NCBI RefSeq assembly: GCF_021764745.1
Contig: NZ_JAETXX010000005.1
Location: 1 to 64,000, forward strand
DNA length: 64,000 bases
From: Joostella atrarenae
Lineage (GTDB): Bacteria > Bacteroidota > Bacteroidia > Flavobacteriales > Flavobacteriaceae
Direction of reading: 5' to 3'
Below, in pieces: positions 1 to 7,758 of this stretch. How positions within the stretch are numbered: position 1 is the first letter of the stretch; the number at the start of each line of letters is the position of its first letter. The notes beneath the pieces were generated by a model that was not told the origin of the DNA, did not search any database, and saw only the letters and a program-made list of their open reading frames with translations. The position numbers were made by a program, and so were the translations under genes.

Positions 1-555
1 ATTAGATTTCCATAAGCAGGCACCAGTCTTCTGTCAAAGTTGCCTTTATACTTGCCTAGCACATTCTGTAGCATCTCTTCCTGGAAGAATCAATGATTAT
101 ACTTCATTGTCTTATCATTTATATGTTTATTATTCATTTTGTTGTTGATATTTAGAATCAGCATAAGCTAGCTATTTGAATATTTACTTGTATGGTCGTT
201 AGAAAGGTTCTACTGAGTTTTTAGAGCTTTTCTTCATAGTATTTGATTTTGAAATCTTGTATGTTTTAAATTGATTTCATCACTAGTAATCTCTTTACGC
301 TTTATTGCTCTAATACTAATAGCTTGTTCTTGGAAAGTGATTCATATATGATAAGTTTAAAACTTCTAACCTAGATAAATTCAATATTAAATAGGCTTAT
401 CAGTTCTCATTATTTCTAGTTTCGATAGGAAAGTTTATTGTGGAGCTTGTGTAGGCTTAAAGTGACCCTAAGAAATGGATATATCCATTATATTTAGGAA
501 TTCAACATAAATGAGCTGTAATGATAAGTGTCTCCTTCATAGGTGGCAAGATGGA
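1..555. other. Left flank of the island, no intact gene
   Basis: No intact gene is seen in this AT-rich stretch. On the minus strand the first 85 bases read openly, with residues resembling LGKYKGNFDRRLVPAYGNL, but the frame is closed upstream by a stop and runs off the window. It may be a decayed transposase or other remnant; I do not recognise it with confidence. If the island model is right, this is chromosome that once lay directly downstream of the tRNA-Pro gene now at 40151-40224. Confidence 0.4.
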
Positions 556-556
556 A

Positions 557-597
557 TAAAAAAAAAGGTCATTATATTTTCATATAATAACCTTTTT
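557..597 (-). terminator. Orphan tRNA-Pro terminator, displaced by the island
   Basis: A 16-bp stem (562-577 with 582-597, one non-Watson-Crick position) is followed, on the minus strand, by a long U-run. It lies immediately beyond the 14-bp tRNA 3'-end repeat, where the terminator of a minus-strand tRNA-Pro would sit, but no gene now ends here. The simplest reading is that this was the tRNA terminator before the island came between the two. Confidence 0.7.
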
Positions 598-598
598 A

Positions 599-612
599 GT
601 CGGGGTGGCAGG
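599..612. repeat. attL: direct repeat of the tRNA-Pro 3' end
   Basis: The 14 bases GTCGGGGTGGCAGG occur here and again at 40149-40162, where they form the 3' acceptor and T-arm end of tRNA-Pro(TGG) plus two flanking bases. Tyrosine recombinases often use tRNA 3' ends as attachment cores and leave such a partial copy at the far end. The terminator at 557-597 and the boxes at 674-692 support this reading. Confidence 0.75.
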
Positions 613-673
613 CTTAACTTAAAACTGCCTTAACCCTTATTACTACTGCTATTCTGTAATTTTCATTTGTTTA

Positions 674-692
674 TGCACACCTATTTGCACAC
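674..692. repeat. Candidate integrase arm-type sites, left end
   Basis: Two direct copies of TGCACAC start at 674 and 686 (12-bp phasing). The same pair with the same phasing occurs at 40028-40046 near the other end. Matched direct repeats just inside both ends suit arm-binding sites of the integrase. Apart from these, 613-939 holds nothing I can support. Confidence 0.5.
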
Positions 693-939
693 TAAAGCCA
701 AATAAAGAACCTTGGGAATATGATTTACTCTCTTTAAATATTATAAATATATGAAAATTATTAGATATTACTTTTTAAAAACTAGGTAAGCTTAAAATTT
801 GGGTAAGGCTACAATGGAAGTTAGCGGCCAGCACACGCAAACTTTTCCAAATAGCCTTATTACTTTTATAGATACAAAAACTTTAGGTCAAGCTTTTTAT
901 AAGTCACTGTATACCTTTTTTTATCAATTGGACAAGGTG

Positions 940-2727
940 TTATTCATTATTATTTTCTTTCAGTATTTTTTTTGCTTCTTTAATATCAATTCTTGATTTA
1001 TGTCCGTGTTTTTCTAATAGATATAATAAGTTAGCTCCGTTCATAAGAGTTAGCGGTTTATTTTAGGCAAAAGTGTAAGCATCTGGACCATAATCGGATG
1101 TTGTAACCAAAATCCCTTTAGTAGCACCTTCATTTAAGACTGTTCCGTATAAATCTCTCACGGCCGAAACACCTACTGTATTTGTATATCTTTTTGCTTG
1201 AATTACAATTTTCCCTCCTCTTATTGGGTCTGGGTCAAACGCGACAGCATCTACACCACCATCTCTACTCGCTTGGGTTACCTTAACCTCACCGCCATTA
1301 CCACTGAATTCTTTTTGAAATAACTCCCTTATTAAATGTTCAAAATCTTCCCAAGGTATTGATGCAAGGTTTTCACCTTCAATATTTGTAGCAACATCAT
1401 ATGAGTCTGTAAACCTATTATCCGATTTTTCAATTTGTATAATTGGTTGAATAGCAACTAAGGCATTTAGTTTACTGCTTCCAATTCCTTTCAAATTTTT
1501 AAAGCAAGCTTTGGGATCAATTTGTGATAAGTCTATATCTTCAAATTCTTCTTTATCTGCTTTTAACGAAACAATACAGTTGTTAACAGGTTTTCCTGTT
1601 GCCTTATTGGTTGAATTTACCCAACCATTGAATACAACAGAATTTAGAGCATTTACTACATCTGCTTCAAATAGTTCATGGGTAGTTCTTAACGCTATTT
1701 TGTAAATTACCTCATCATAGATTTTTCTCTTTTGCGATTCAGAAATATGATATTCCTTTAGTTCATCTTTCGTCGCTATATATTTTACCTCTTTTAAAGT
1801 TGGCATATCATTTAAAGTTGGAAGAATATATTCAATAACAATTATACCGTTTTCTGAATTATACTCTAACTCGAAATCTTTTGGGAAATATTCTGGATAG
1901 GTCGAATTATTTAGTACCATCTCGCAGTAATGCAAAACTGCATCCTTATCTTTGTTTAGGTAGATTTGTTTAAGTTTCTCTACCTTAATGTTGGCTTCTT
2001 TTTGTTCAATATAAAATTCTTTTTCACACTTTTTCCATTTTTCTTCAAGTTTGTCATACTTACTGTTTATTGCTTCAACTTCAGCGTTGTACCATTGGGT
2101 TTCGCGCTGAAGTTTTTCATCTTTCTTTTGATTTTGGATATCAACTTGTTTACATTCAGATTTCCATTTATCAAGAGCTTCTTTATAGGCCTTCTCGGCA
2201 GCTTCTGTCTTTTTCCTTTTTTTTGATGAAATTATTTTATCAATCAAACTTAATTCTGGCTTAAACATATTCGGGTTTGGCTCTTCGGGTTTGATAGCAT
2301 CTCTTTCTTTTGTCGGAGGGGGTATGTTATTTAACTCACTATCTATATACTTTCTAGGATTTAGTTCTTGAAATTTTGATTTGTCTTTGAGTGTAGACCA
2401 ATCTATAGTGTCATCAATTTCAAGTGTATGGAATAAAATATTATCTAAATCCTCAAGAGTCTTTTGAGCTTCTAATGTTTCTTCATTAGCAACTGCTTTA
2501 TTCTTTGCTCGCTTTAGGCCTTTTATCCTTTTTGTTTCTTGCCTTTCCCATTGATCATCCCAAGTTTTAAATTGCGAGTTGATTTTATTGCGTAAAATAT
2601 ATGAATCAGTATCTTTTAGGACCCTAAACTTACCTAATCCTAAATGTTGAATTTCGGAAACATACCTTATATCATAACTTCGAGTATATTCGTGTCGTGT
2701 TATTATAGAGTGTAATTTGTTTTTCAT
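940..2727 (-). pseudogene. Mrr-type restriction endonuclease, interrupted by one in-frame TAA
   Basis: The open part (1063-2727) encodes 554 residues. The N-terminal two thirds are charged and partly coiled-coil (roughly residues 130-265). The C-terminal end is an Mrr-like PD-(D/E)XK nuclease: WEDFEHLIRELF, then DGGVDAVA, then IVIQAKRY, which supply the catalytic D and QxK. The gene stops at TAA (1063-1065) right after PDAYTFA. In the same frame downstream, 40 more codons read NKPLTLMNGANLLYLLEKHG and onward, as in related full-length nucleases, to a stop at 940-942. One A-to-T change (AAA to TAA) explains this. The catalytic residues lie before the stop, so partial activity is possible. The HEPN-like gene 35 bp upstream is probably co-transcribed. 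Likely a defence nuclease acting on foreign DNA (inferred). Confidence 0.7.
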
Positions 2728-2762
2728 ATTTCTATATTCTTAGTCAGTCGTATTTAGTGTTA

Positions 2763-3527
2763 TTACATTTTCCAATCATATCTATCTTCCTCACTAAATG
2801 TTTTAAATATCTGATAACCAAATTCGGCTAAATATACTAAAAGTTGGTTAAGCGTCTTATGGTTAAATTTTAAATGTACCGTTTCTTCATTTAGCTCATT
2901 TAGTGGTAACAAATGTTCAAAAAGCCTTTTATAATAGTCATTATTGGGAATTTTGGAGGTTTTTAATACTCCTTGTGAATGTGTTATTGCGTGTCGAACT
3001 TCAGAGAATATTCTAAATGTTTCTTTGAACTTAAAATTGGTGTTATTTTTCTTTGAATAATTTTGAAATCTTGTACCTCCTGCTTTTTTAATTAATTTAA
3101 AAATGTCTTCACCACCTTTTGAGCGATGCCTTGAATAGTCTGTGTTTTTGGGTAAAGAATTTTTAAACGCTTCATCGGTATTAATTTTAATAAAAACAAA
3201 GTCTTTTAAAAGAGTTTCTAATGCCTCATAACATTGTGAAAAAGCAAATGCAAATTCTCTTGAAAGTACTCTATTAATTTCATTAGAATAATTTTCTTTG
3301 AATGTAGTTTTATTTACACCTGTATGATAGTTTATTTTCCAACCATTTTCAGTTGGACCTGTCCAATCTCCAATAACAAGGGATGTTCCCGAAAAATATT
3401 TAGAATCTTCTGATGTGTATTTCTTCACATCGTTTAACAAGACTTTATTTAGTCGGTTAGATGTGTGTTTGAAATCGGTAACTATTTCAAAAAATTTGGT
3501 AAGATGTATTTTGTATGGGTTTTTCAT
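2763..3527 (-). CDS. HEPN-like protein, candidate defence partner of the Mrr nuclease
   Basis: A 254-residue protein I cannot assign to a named family. It has no signal peptide or membrane segment and is basic and helix-rich. Near residues 180-188 is RHAITHSQ, the RxxxxH pattern of HEPN domains, preceded by a helix (NFKFKETFRIFSEV) as in many HEPN proteins. HEPN domains are often RNases in toxin, abortive-infection and CRISPR ancillary proteins; that role is inferred from the motif alone. It ends 35 bp before the Mrr-type gene on the same strand, so the two probably form one transcript reading toward attL. It could instead be a non-catalytic HEPN subunit. Confidence 0.5.
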   Translation of the reverse strand: MKNPYKIHLTKFFEIVTDFKHTSNRLNKVLLNDVKKYTSEDSKYFSGTSLVIGDWTGPTENGWKINYHTGVNKTTFKENYSNEINRVLSREFAFAFSQCYEALETLLKDFVFIKINTDEAFKNSLPKNTDYSRHRSKGGEDIFKLIKKAGGTRFQNYSKKNNTNFKFKETFRIFSEVRHAITHSQGVLKTSKIPNNDYYKRLFEHLLPLNELNEETVHLKFNHKTLNQLLVYLAEFGYQIFKTFSEEDRYDWKM

Positions 3528-4001
3528 TCAAGATGGTGCACAAATATATACAGAATTTATATCCATTTACGCAAACAAATTCGATGGCTATGCGGGAGTA
3601 TAGGTTATTTTTAGGTTTATTCTTTTCCACAAAAAAGTTAAAAATTCTTACTTGATGACAATTTAATCATCTTTTATAAATTAACAAGCGGTTTTTATAT
3701 CCTTACTTAGTCAAATCTATAAAGCCTAAAATTTATTGTTCTAATATCGAAGTTAATTAATAAAAGGATATTACCATTACGGAAAACCATAAAAGGGAAA
3801 ATAACCCATATGAAAGGGAATTTGAAGATGTGTTTTTGTTACCACAAAAACATCTTGCTTACTCCCGAAGGTCGCAAAGGGGACAAAAATTTAATATTAA
3901 AAAGTTATGTTGTAAATATATAAGCCACCTCGCAACATAAGTCTGTTCGATAAGATATTTAGGGCTAATTTTTGCTTTTAATTAGTTCTATGGTTTCAGA
4001 A
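3528..4001. other. Intergenic region with one hairpin
   Basis: No gene is supported. One inverted repeat, AAGATGTGTTTTTGT (3825-3839) with ACAAAAACATCTT (3844-3856), forms a stem with one bulge and no U-run on either side. Its role is unknown. Upstream signals of the HEPN-like gene should lie just above 3527. Confidence 0.35.
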
Positions 4002-4301
4002 TTATTTGTATTCGTATCCATCATTTAAAAATTTCCCATACTTCTTTTCTACCAATTTAAAAAAATCTGATAATTTAATTCCATGATTGAAGCACATAGT
4101 ACTTAATGTGGATAATGGGATATTATACCCATCCTCTTCTTGGATTTTCTCTATTACATGATAATTAACACCATAAATTTTCCCATATTTTCTTGTGCTC
4201 GTTTCATTTGAAGTAAACCATTCTTCAGTAATAAACTTACATACATATTTATTGGAAAAATAAACTTTACTTTTATTTGCGTTTTTGCTAGCCATTAACA
4301 C
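4002..4301 (-). CDS. Small XRE-like HTH regulator of a flavobacterial type
   Basis: A 99-residue protein, or 97 if translation starts at the second ATG (4295). The order of helices and the ending STMCFNHGIKLSDFFKLVEK resemble small XRE-family regulators scattered in Flavobacteriaceae accessory regions (recalled pattern, not searched). It has no other domain. The upstream region 4325-4434 holds four copies of a CTCTCAYTRA half-site in two palindromes, which suggests it represses its own promoter. It stands alone, diverging from the sigma-dCas12f unit that begins 545 bp away, so it might also control that unit. Confidence 0.6.
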   Translation of the reverse strand: MLMASKNANKSKVYFSNKYVCKFITEEWFTSNETSTRKYGKIYGVNYHVIEKIQEEDGYNIPLSTLSTMCFNHGIKLSDFFKLVEKKYGKFLNDGYEYK

Positions 4302-4320
4302 AAATGAAAAAAATATTTGA

Positions 4321-4434
4321 ATCTTTAATGAGAGCGAACACTCTCATTAAAGATTTTTTTATTATATTTATCTCATAAATAGTTTTTTTACGAAAAACGA
4401 AGGTATATGCTCTCACTGATTTCATTAATGAGAG
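4321..4434. promoter_or_regulatory. Two palindromic operator candidates upstream of the XRE regulator
   Basis: The first palindrome is perfect: 14-bp arms at 4321-4334 and 4341-4354 around a 6-base centre, containing TTAATGAGAG and CTCTCATTAA. The second, at 4410-4434, is CTCTCACTGA, five bases, then TTAATGAGAG. The half-site CTCTCAYTRA thus occurs four times within 115 bp directly before the minus-strand regulator start. The T-run after 4354 also lets the first act as a plus-strand terminator, but no plus-strand gene precedes it. Confidence 0.5.
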
Positions 4435-4632
4435 TTAGGTATTCAACTATTTGAATGAGGTTCACTTATAAGGGAATCCTTGTATTTATTTTTGATAAAT
4501 TAAAAACTATTTGGATAATGAAAAATCCAAAAGCCAATCAGACTAATTTAAAATACATATTCATAAGTAATTATGGTATAGGAATTAGTGTATTTGACAT
4601 TCTATTTAAGAAAAAACCAAAGAACCCAATAT

Positions 4633-4704
4633 GATATTTTTAATTATAGGATACTCAACTACAATTTTTTAATTCCGGTAATCGATATTTTTAATCCTAT
4701 AATT
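4633..4704. repeat. Repeat structure upstream of the sigma factor gene
   Basis: GATATTTTTAAT occurs as a direct repeat at 4633-4644 and 4684-4695. Overlapping it, AATTATAGGAT (4642-4652) and ATCCTATAATT (4694-4704) form an 11-bp inverted repeat. A smaller inverted repeat, CCTTGT-CATT-ACAAGG, lies at 4767-4782. These sit 65-215 bp before the sigma gene and may belong to its promoter region or to a leader RNA. No function is established. Confidence 0.3.
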
Positions 4705-4846
4705 CACATACTTCATTTTTCATGGTATCCGGCCATGCTTCTATTAATAAATTAAATGTTGATATTCCTTGTCATTACAAGGCTAGGAAATTGCATGGCT
4801 TTGCTGATTCCAAGTGGTTTAGCATTTAATAAAAGTAAAGTTTATT

Positions 4847-5545
4847 ATGTCACACAGTAATTTTGAATTATTAAAAAACAGTGATCCTGACGCTTTAGTG
4901 AAAATTCATGCTCAGTACAACAGAAGTATCTTTTGGGTGGGCAAGCGATGGCTTGATGATGAATTTGTGATAGAGACCCTAGTCCAGGATGTTTTTTTAA
5001 AACTATGGGCTTGTAGAGATCGGATAGAAACACCCAAACATATTTACTTTTTCTTAAAGTTTGTGATGAAAAAGGAATGCTTTACTTATTACAGTAAACC
5101 CAGAAATAAATTTTTTAGAAATATTTATTCATTGGACAAGTACAACAATTACCAAGATTATATGATAGGGGATGATCCTTTAAATGATTATGAGCATTTA
5201 CGAGATCATGAAGTGGAACAAATGAAATTTGACCAAATTAAAAGGGTATTACCTATGTTAAGTGATAAGAGGAAACATCTGATTGAACTCTGCTTAAAAT
5301 ATGGTTTTCATTATAAAGCTATTGGAAAGGTTATGGGAATAGGTATGACTGAAACCAGTAACGAGGTAAAAAGGGCGATAGAAGAATTAAAAACCATTAT
5401 CAACCGTGGAAATGCACTTATAAATGAGCAAAAATGCGTTAATAATGAAGAAAAGACTTTGGATGTGATAAGTGAAAAACAGCAAAGAATATTGGAATTA
5501 CGCTTTGAAAAAGCCATTCTTTTGCATCTATTGCTGAACGATTGA
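4847..5545 (+). CDS. ECF-type sigma factor paired with dCas12f; second C-terminal HTH lost by frameshift
   Basis: The 232-residue product has a sigma region 2 at about residues 20-95 (VIETLVQDVFLKLW is typical) and a sigma region 4 at about 127-190 (LPMLSDKRKHLIELCLKYGF through IEELKTII). After about residue 220 the frame breaks in an A-run near 5505-5515. Reading one base back from there gives HSFASIAERLNLSQKEVHK and onward, ending at TAG 5632-5634. The unbroken protein would therefore carry a second HTH of about 55 residues and stop two bases before the dCas12f ATG. One missing A restores the frame; a minus-one slip on A-AAA would do the same. Sigma factors of this kind linked to nuclease-dead Cas12f have, to my memory, been reported as RNA-guided transcription initiators in Bacteroidetes. 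No anti-sigma gene is adjacent. Confidence 0.8.
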   Translation: MSHSNFELLKNSDPDALVKIHAQYNRSIFWVGKRWLDDEFVIETLVQDVFLKLWACRDRIETPKHIYFFLKFVMKKECFTYYSKPRNKFFRNIYSLDKYNNYQDYMIGDDPLNDYEHLRDHEVEQMKFDQIKRVLPMLSDKRKHLIELCLKYGFHYKAIGKVMGIGMTETSNEVKRAIEELKTIINRGNALINEQKCVNNEEKTLDVISEKQQRILELRFEKAILLHLLLND

Positions 5546-5636
5546 ATCTATCCCAAAAAGAGGTGCATAAAGAATTTGTAGCAGCCTATAAATTATGGCA
5601 AGAGCTAGAGGGAAAACAATTAAAATCCGCTTAGCT

Positions 5637-6731
5637 ATGGAAAAATCGACACTCATACTCACCAGAAAGATTCAGATAGAAGTTGACCTACCTAAAGAAG
5701 AAAGAAAGGAGGCGGTCAGTAAACTCCGCCAATGGCGAAACAGATGCTATAGGGCAGCAAACCTTATTGTTTCCCATATGTATATACAGGAGATGATCAA
5801 GGATTTCTTTTATTTATCTGAAGGGGTCAAATATAAACTTGTCGATGAAAAAAAAGATGAAGATGGCATCTTACAATATTCCCGCATCGGCGCTACCTGT
5901 CGCATGGTATCGGATCGCTTTAAAGGTGAAATACCAACCGATATTTTAGCAAGTTTGAATAACACGATACTTTCTACTTTTAATAAAAATAAATCTGAAT
6001 ATTGGGAGGGGTTACGTTCGGTAGATAACTTTAAAAGAGATATGGCGTTTCCATTTAGACCTAGGGACATAAGAAGACTGTCCTATGATGAAGAGAAAAA
6101 GACATTTTACTTTCGATTCTTTAAAATTCCATTTAAAACCTATTTAGGAAGGGACTTTACCGACAAACGGAAACTATTAGAGCGTTTATTAAAAGGGGAT
6201 ATCAAGCTGTGTACTTCGCATATTCAACTAAAAGGCAAAAAAATATTTTGGTTGGCAACCTTTGAAATTGAAAAAGAGAAGCATTGTCTCAAACCGGAGA
6301 TCATAGCAGAAGCCTCACTTTCCCTGGAATATCCTATAGTTGTAAAATCCGGCAAAGCCAAACTTACCATCGGCAGCCGGGAAGAGTTCCTGTATAGAAG
6401 GCTAGCCATACAGGCATCGCTAAAAAGAGCTCAGGTAGGTGCTACCTATTGCAAATCGGGAAAAGGAAGGAGGCGTAAGATCAAAGCAGTAGACAAATTT
6501 CATGGTGTAGAAAGTAATTATGTATCCCATCGCATGCATGAATACAGCAGAAGGTTGATTGATTTTTGTGTAAAACATCAGGCAGGAACACTCATTTTAT
6601 TGAATCAAGAGGACAAGATCGGAATTGCTAAGGAAGAAGAATTTGTGCTTAGAAACTGGAGCTATTATAAGCTAATGACCAAGATAAAATACAAGGCTGA
6701 AAAAGCAGGTATCGAACTTATTATAGGTTGA
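5637..6731 (+). CDS. Nuclease-dead, C-terminally truncated Cas12f homologue (dCas12f)
   Basis: A 364-residue protein starting at the ATG two bases after the restored sigma stop; an earlier in-frame ATG (5595) would overlap the sigma frame. The layout follows Cas12f: N-terminal WED/REC-like part, then LLKGDIKLCTSHIQ, a RuvC-I-like strand, a basic helix-rich stretch (RRLAIQASLKRAQ, GKGRRRKIKAVDKF), HEYSRRLIDFCVKHQAG and VLRNWSYYKLMTKIKYKAEK. The RuvC-I Asp is Ser at about residue 227 (EASLSLEYPIVV). The RuvC-II Glu-Asp pair is Leu-Asn at about 322-323 (TLILLNQED). The chain ends at KAGIELIIG, before the zinc ribbon and RuvC-III Asp. It should bind guide RNA and DNA without cutting and, with the sigma factor, act as an RNA-guided activator (family knowledge plus inference). 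No TnpA or transposon ends are seen, which argues against an ordinary TnpB element. Confidence 0.85.
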   Translation: MEKSTLILTRKIQIEVDLPKEERKEAVSKLRQWRNRCYRAANLIVSHMYIQEMIKDFFYLSEGVKYKLVDEKKDEDGILQYSRIGATCRMVSDRFKGEIPTDILASLNNTILSTFNKNKSEYWEGLRSVDNFKRDMAFPFRPRDIRRLSYDEEKKTFYFRFFKIPFKTYLGRDFTDKRKLLERLLKGDIKLCTSHIQLKGKKIFWLATFEIEKEKHCLKPEIIAEASLSLEYPIVVKSGKAKLTIGSREEFLYRRLAIQASLKRAQVGATYCKSGKGRRRKIKAVDKFHGVESNYVSHRMHEYSRRLIDFCVKHQAGTLILLNQEDKIGIAKEEEFVLRNWSYYKLMTKIKYKAEKAGIELIIG

Positions 6732-6737
6732 AAAATT

Positions 6738-6900
6738 TATAGAGGGTGCTTGTACACCCATAAGGTGAGGTTAACCATAACACTCACTAAATGCCAATAG
6801 CATTTACAACAAAAAACCTGTTTAAATAAATGGGGTTAACCATAAAATTAACTAAATGCCAATAGCATATACATTAAGGGTCCGATTTAGGCAAACCTAT
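6738..6900 (+). ncRNA. Candidate guide RNA locus of dCas12f
   Basis: Directly after the dCas12f stop comes a hairpin GGGTG-CTTGTA-CACCC (6744-6759), then two similar units of 40 bases (6769-6808 and 6834-6873), each followed by unrelated sequence. Each unit holds GGTTAACCATAA and a small hairpin AAATGC-CAATA-GCATTT (6789-6805; weaker in unit 2). Unit 1 also pairs GTGAG (6765-6769) with CTCAC (6783-6787); in unit 2 the matching 3' arm (6848-6852) has changed to TTAAC and pairs with GTTAA (6835-6839). Cas12f relatives use structured scaffold RNA plus repeat-derived guides in this position. The exact ends, and whether there is a separate tracrRNA, cannot be settled from sequence. Confidence 0.6.
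6769..6873 (+). CRISPR. Two-unit degenerate CRISPR-like array with two candidate guides
   Basis: Repeat 1 (6769-6808) and repeat 2 (6834-6873) match at 34 of 40 positions with a 65-base period. The 3' part (ACTAAATGCCAATAGCAT) is invariant and the differences cluster in the middle. Candidate guide 1 lies at about 6811-6833 and is A-rich. Candidate guide 2 starts at about 6876-6880 and contains GGTCCGATTTAGGC. There are no cas1, cas2 or other cas genes, so this is not an adaptive array; it looks like a fixed guide cassette serving dCas12f. Confidence 0.6.
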
Positions 6901-6972
6901 TGATTGATAATAATAACACTTCAATATATGAGTAACATATACAATGGCATGGGTTTCTTGTTTATTATGTTG

Positions 6973-7020
6973 GTTATGGTAATAGCCCCTAAATCTTACC
7001 ATAACTAATACTATCTTTTT
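6973..7020 (+). terminator. Hairpin after the guide RNA region, possible terminator
   Basis: A perfect 10-bp stem, GTTATGGTAA (6973-6982) with TTACCATAAC (6996-7005), is followed ten bases later by TTTTT. Its loop contains CCTAAATC, the complement of GATTTAGG in candidate guide 2, and the 3' arm resembles the CCATAA part of the guide repeat. It may end the guide transcript or be a degenerate third unit. Confidence 0.4.
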
Positions 7021-7137
7021 AAAATGGGATTTATAAGAGCTATTAAAATACTATAATGTTTCGAGATAAGAAACGTTTAGCTAAAAATTCTACATTGAAG
7101 CTAGGCAGGCTTTTAAAGTTCTCTCAACTACAAATTT

Positions 7138-7176
7138 AATAGGAAGTCTAAAAAGGCTTCCTATTCATTTTTTACT
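7138..7176 (+). terminator. Rho-independent terminator
   Basis: A 9-bp stem AATAGGAAG / CTTCCTATT (7138-7146 with 7157-7165) is followed by CATTTTTTAC. It is the first strong plus-strand terminator after the dCas12f gene, so it may close that transcript if the hairpin at 6973 does not. Confidence 0.55.
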
Positions 7177-7366
7177 AAAAAATACCCTAGTTTTAAAAGG
7201 CTGAGCGCATTTTTTAGTAAAAAACCTTCCGAAAACACCTAAATTCATTTCAAGAAATTTTCTTAAAATACATCTGAAATTTATATAGAACAGACATGCG
7301 GAATCATACTTTTTGCAGCAAAAAACAGCCTATTTATTAGAGATAGCGAGGGATTTGCTGCAAAAA
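7168..7366. repeat. Nested inverted repeats in a gene-free stretch
   Basis: TTTTTTACTAAAAAAT (7168-7183) is a perfect 16-bp inverted repeat of 7209-7224. TTTTTGCAGCAAA (7310-7322) is a perfect 13-bp inverted repeat of 7354-7366. A further small hairpin with CGCT-TT-AGCG lies near 7456-7465. No gene is visible between 6732 and 7758. Such clusters occur at transfer origins and element junctions in Bacteroidetes islands, but nothing here proves either. Confidence 0.4.
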
Positions 7367-7654
7367 AAAGTAAACAGGAATAATCTAAAAGATACTGAAA
7401 ACGCTGAAAACCGCTATAAACAAAGGGAATTTCGAGGAAATGAAAATCAGTAACATCGCTTTAGCGTGTTACCCTCTTGCTCTTCAAACTTCGCTCCTAC
7501 GTGACAAAGTTTTCCAGACAACATAATTTGAAAATCAGTTGCTCCCTATTTTGTTGTTCGATGTATACGACTTTGGGAAAGTAAATCAAATGTGCCGTAC
7601 CAAAAAGTGTTGTGCTCCAATCCTGTAAATAATAAGAGAAACTATTTAATACAT

Positions 7655-7706
7655 TAAATTCCTTAATTGTCAAATTTGCCAATTAAGGAATTTATTTTTA
7701 TATTTG
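7655..7706 (+). promoter_or_regulatory. Promoter and operator of the XRE-HNH pair
   Basis: A perfect 15-bp inverted repeat (7655-7669 with 7680-7694) lies upstream of the XRE gene. Just after it is TATATTTG (7699-7706), which fits the Bacteroidetes TAnnTTTG minus-7 box, with a TTTG at 7675-7678 twenty bases upstream as a minus-33 candidate inside the palindrome. A repressor bound to the palindrome would block the promoter, so autoregulation by the downstream XRE protein is likely. Confidence 0.6.
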
Positions 7707-7758
7707 CTTTATAACTTTTAAAAGTGGTGGCAACACTTTAAATGCGGCATTAAATGTT

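Noticed and set aside
799-996. Plus-strand open frame of 65 codons near attL
   Set aside because: Low-complexity Phe/Ile-rich product; it overlaps, on the other strand, the convincing C-terminal codons of the Mrr-type nuclease.
5637-6731. Ordinary IS605/IS607 TnpB
   Set aside because: RuvC residues are lost, the zinc ribbon is absent, no TnpA or element ends are seen, and the operon link to a sigma factor is tight.
6769-6873. Adaptive CRISPR array
   Set aside because: Only two diverged repeats, unequal spacers and no cas1, cas2 or active effector.
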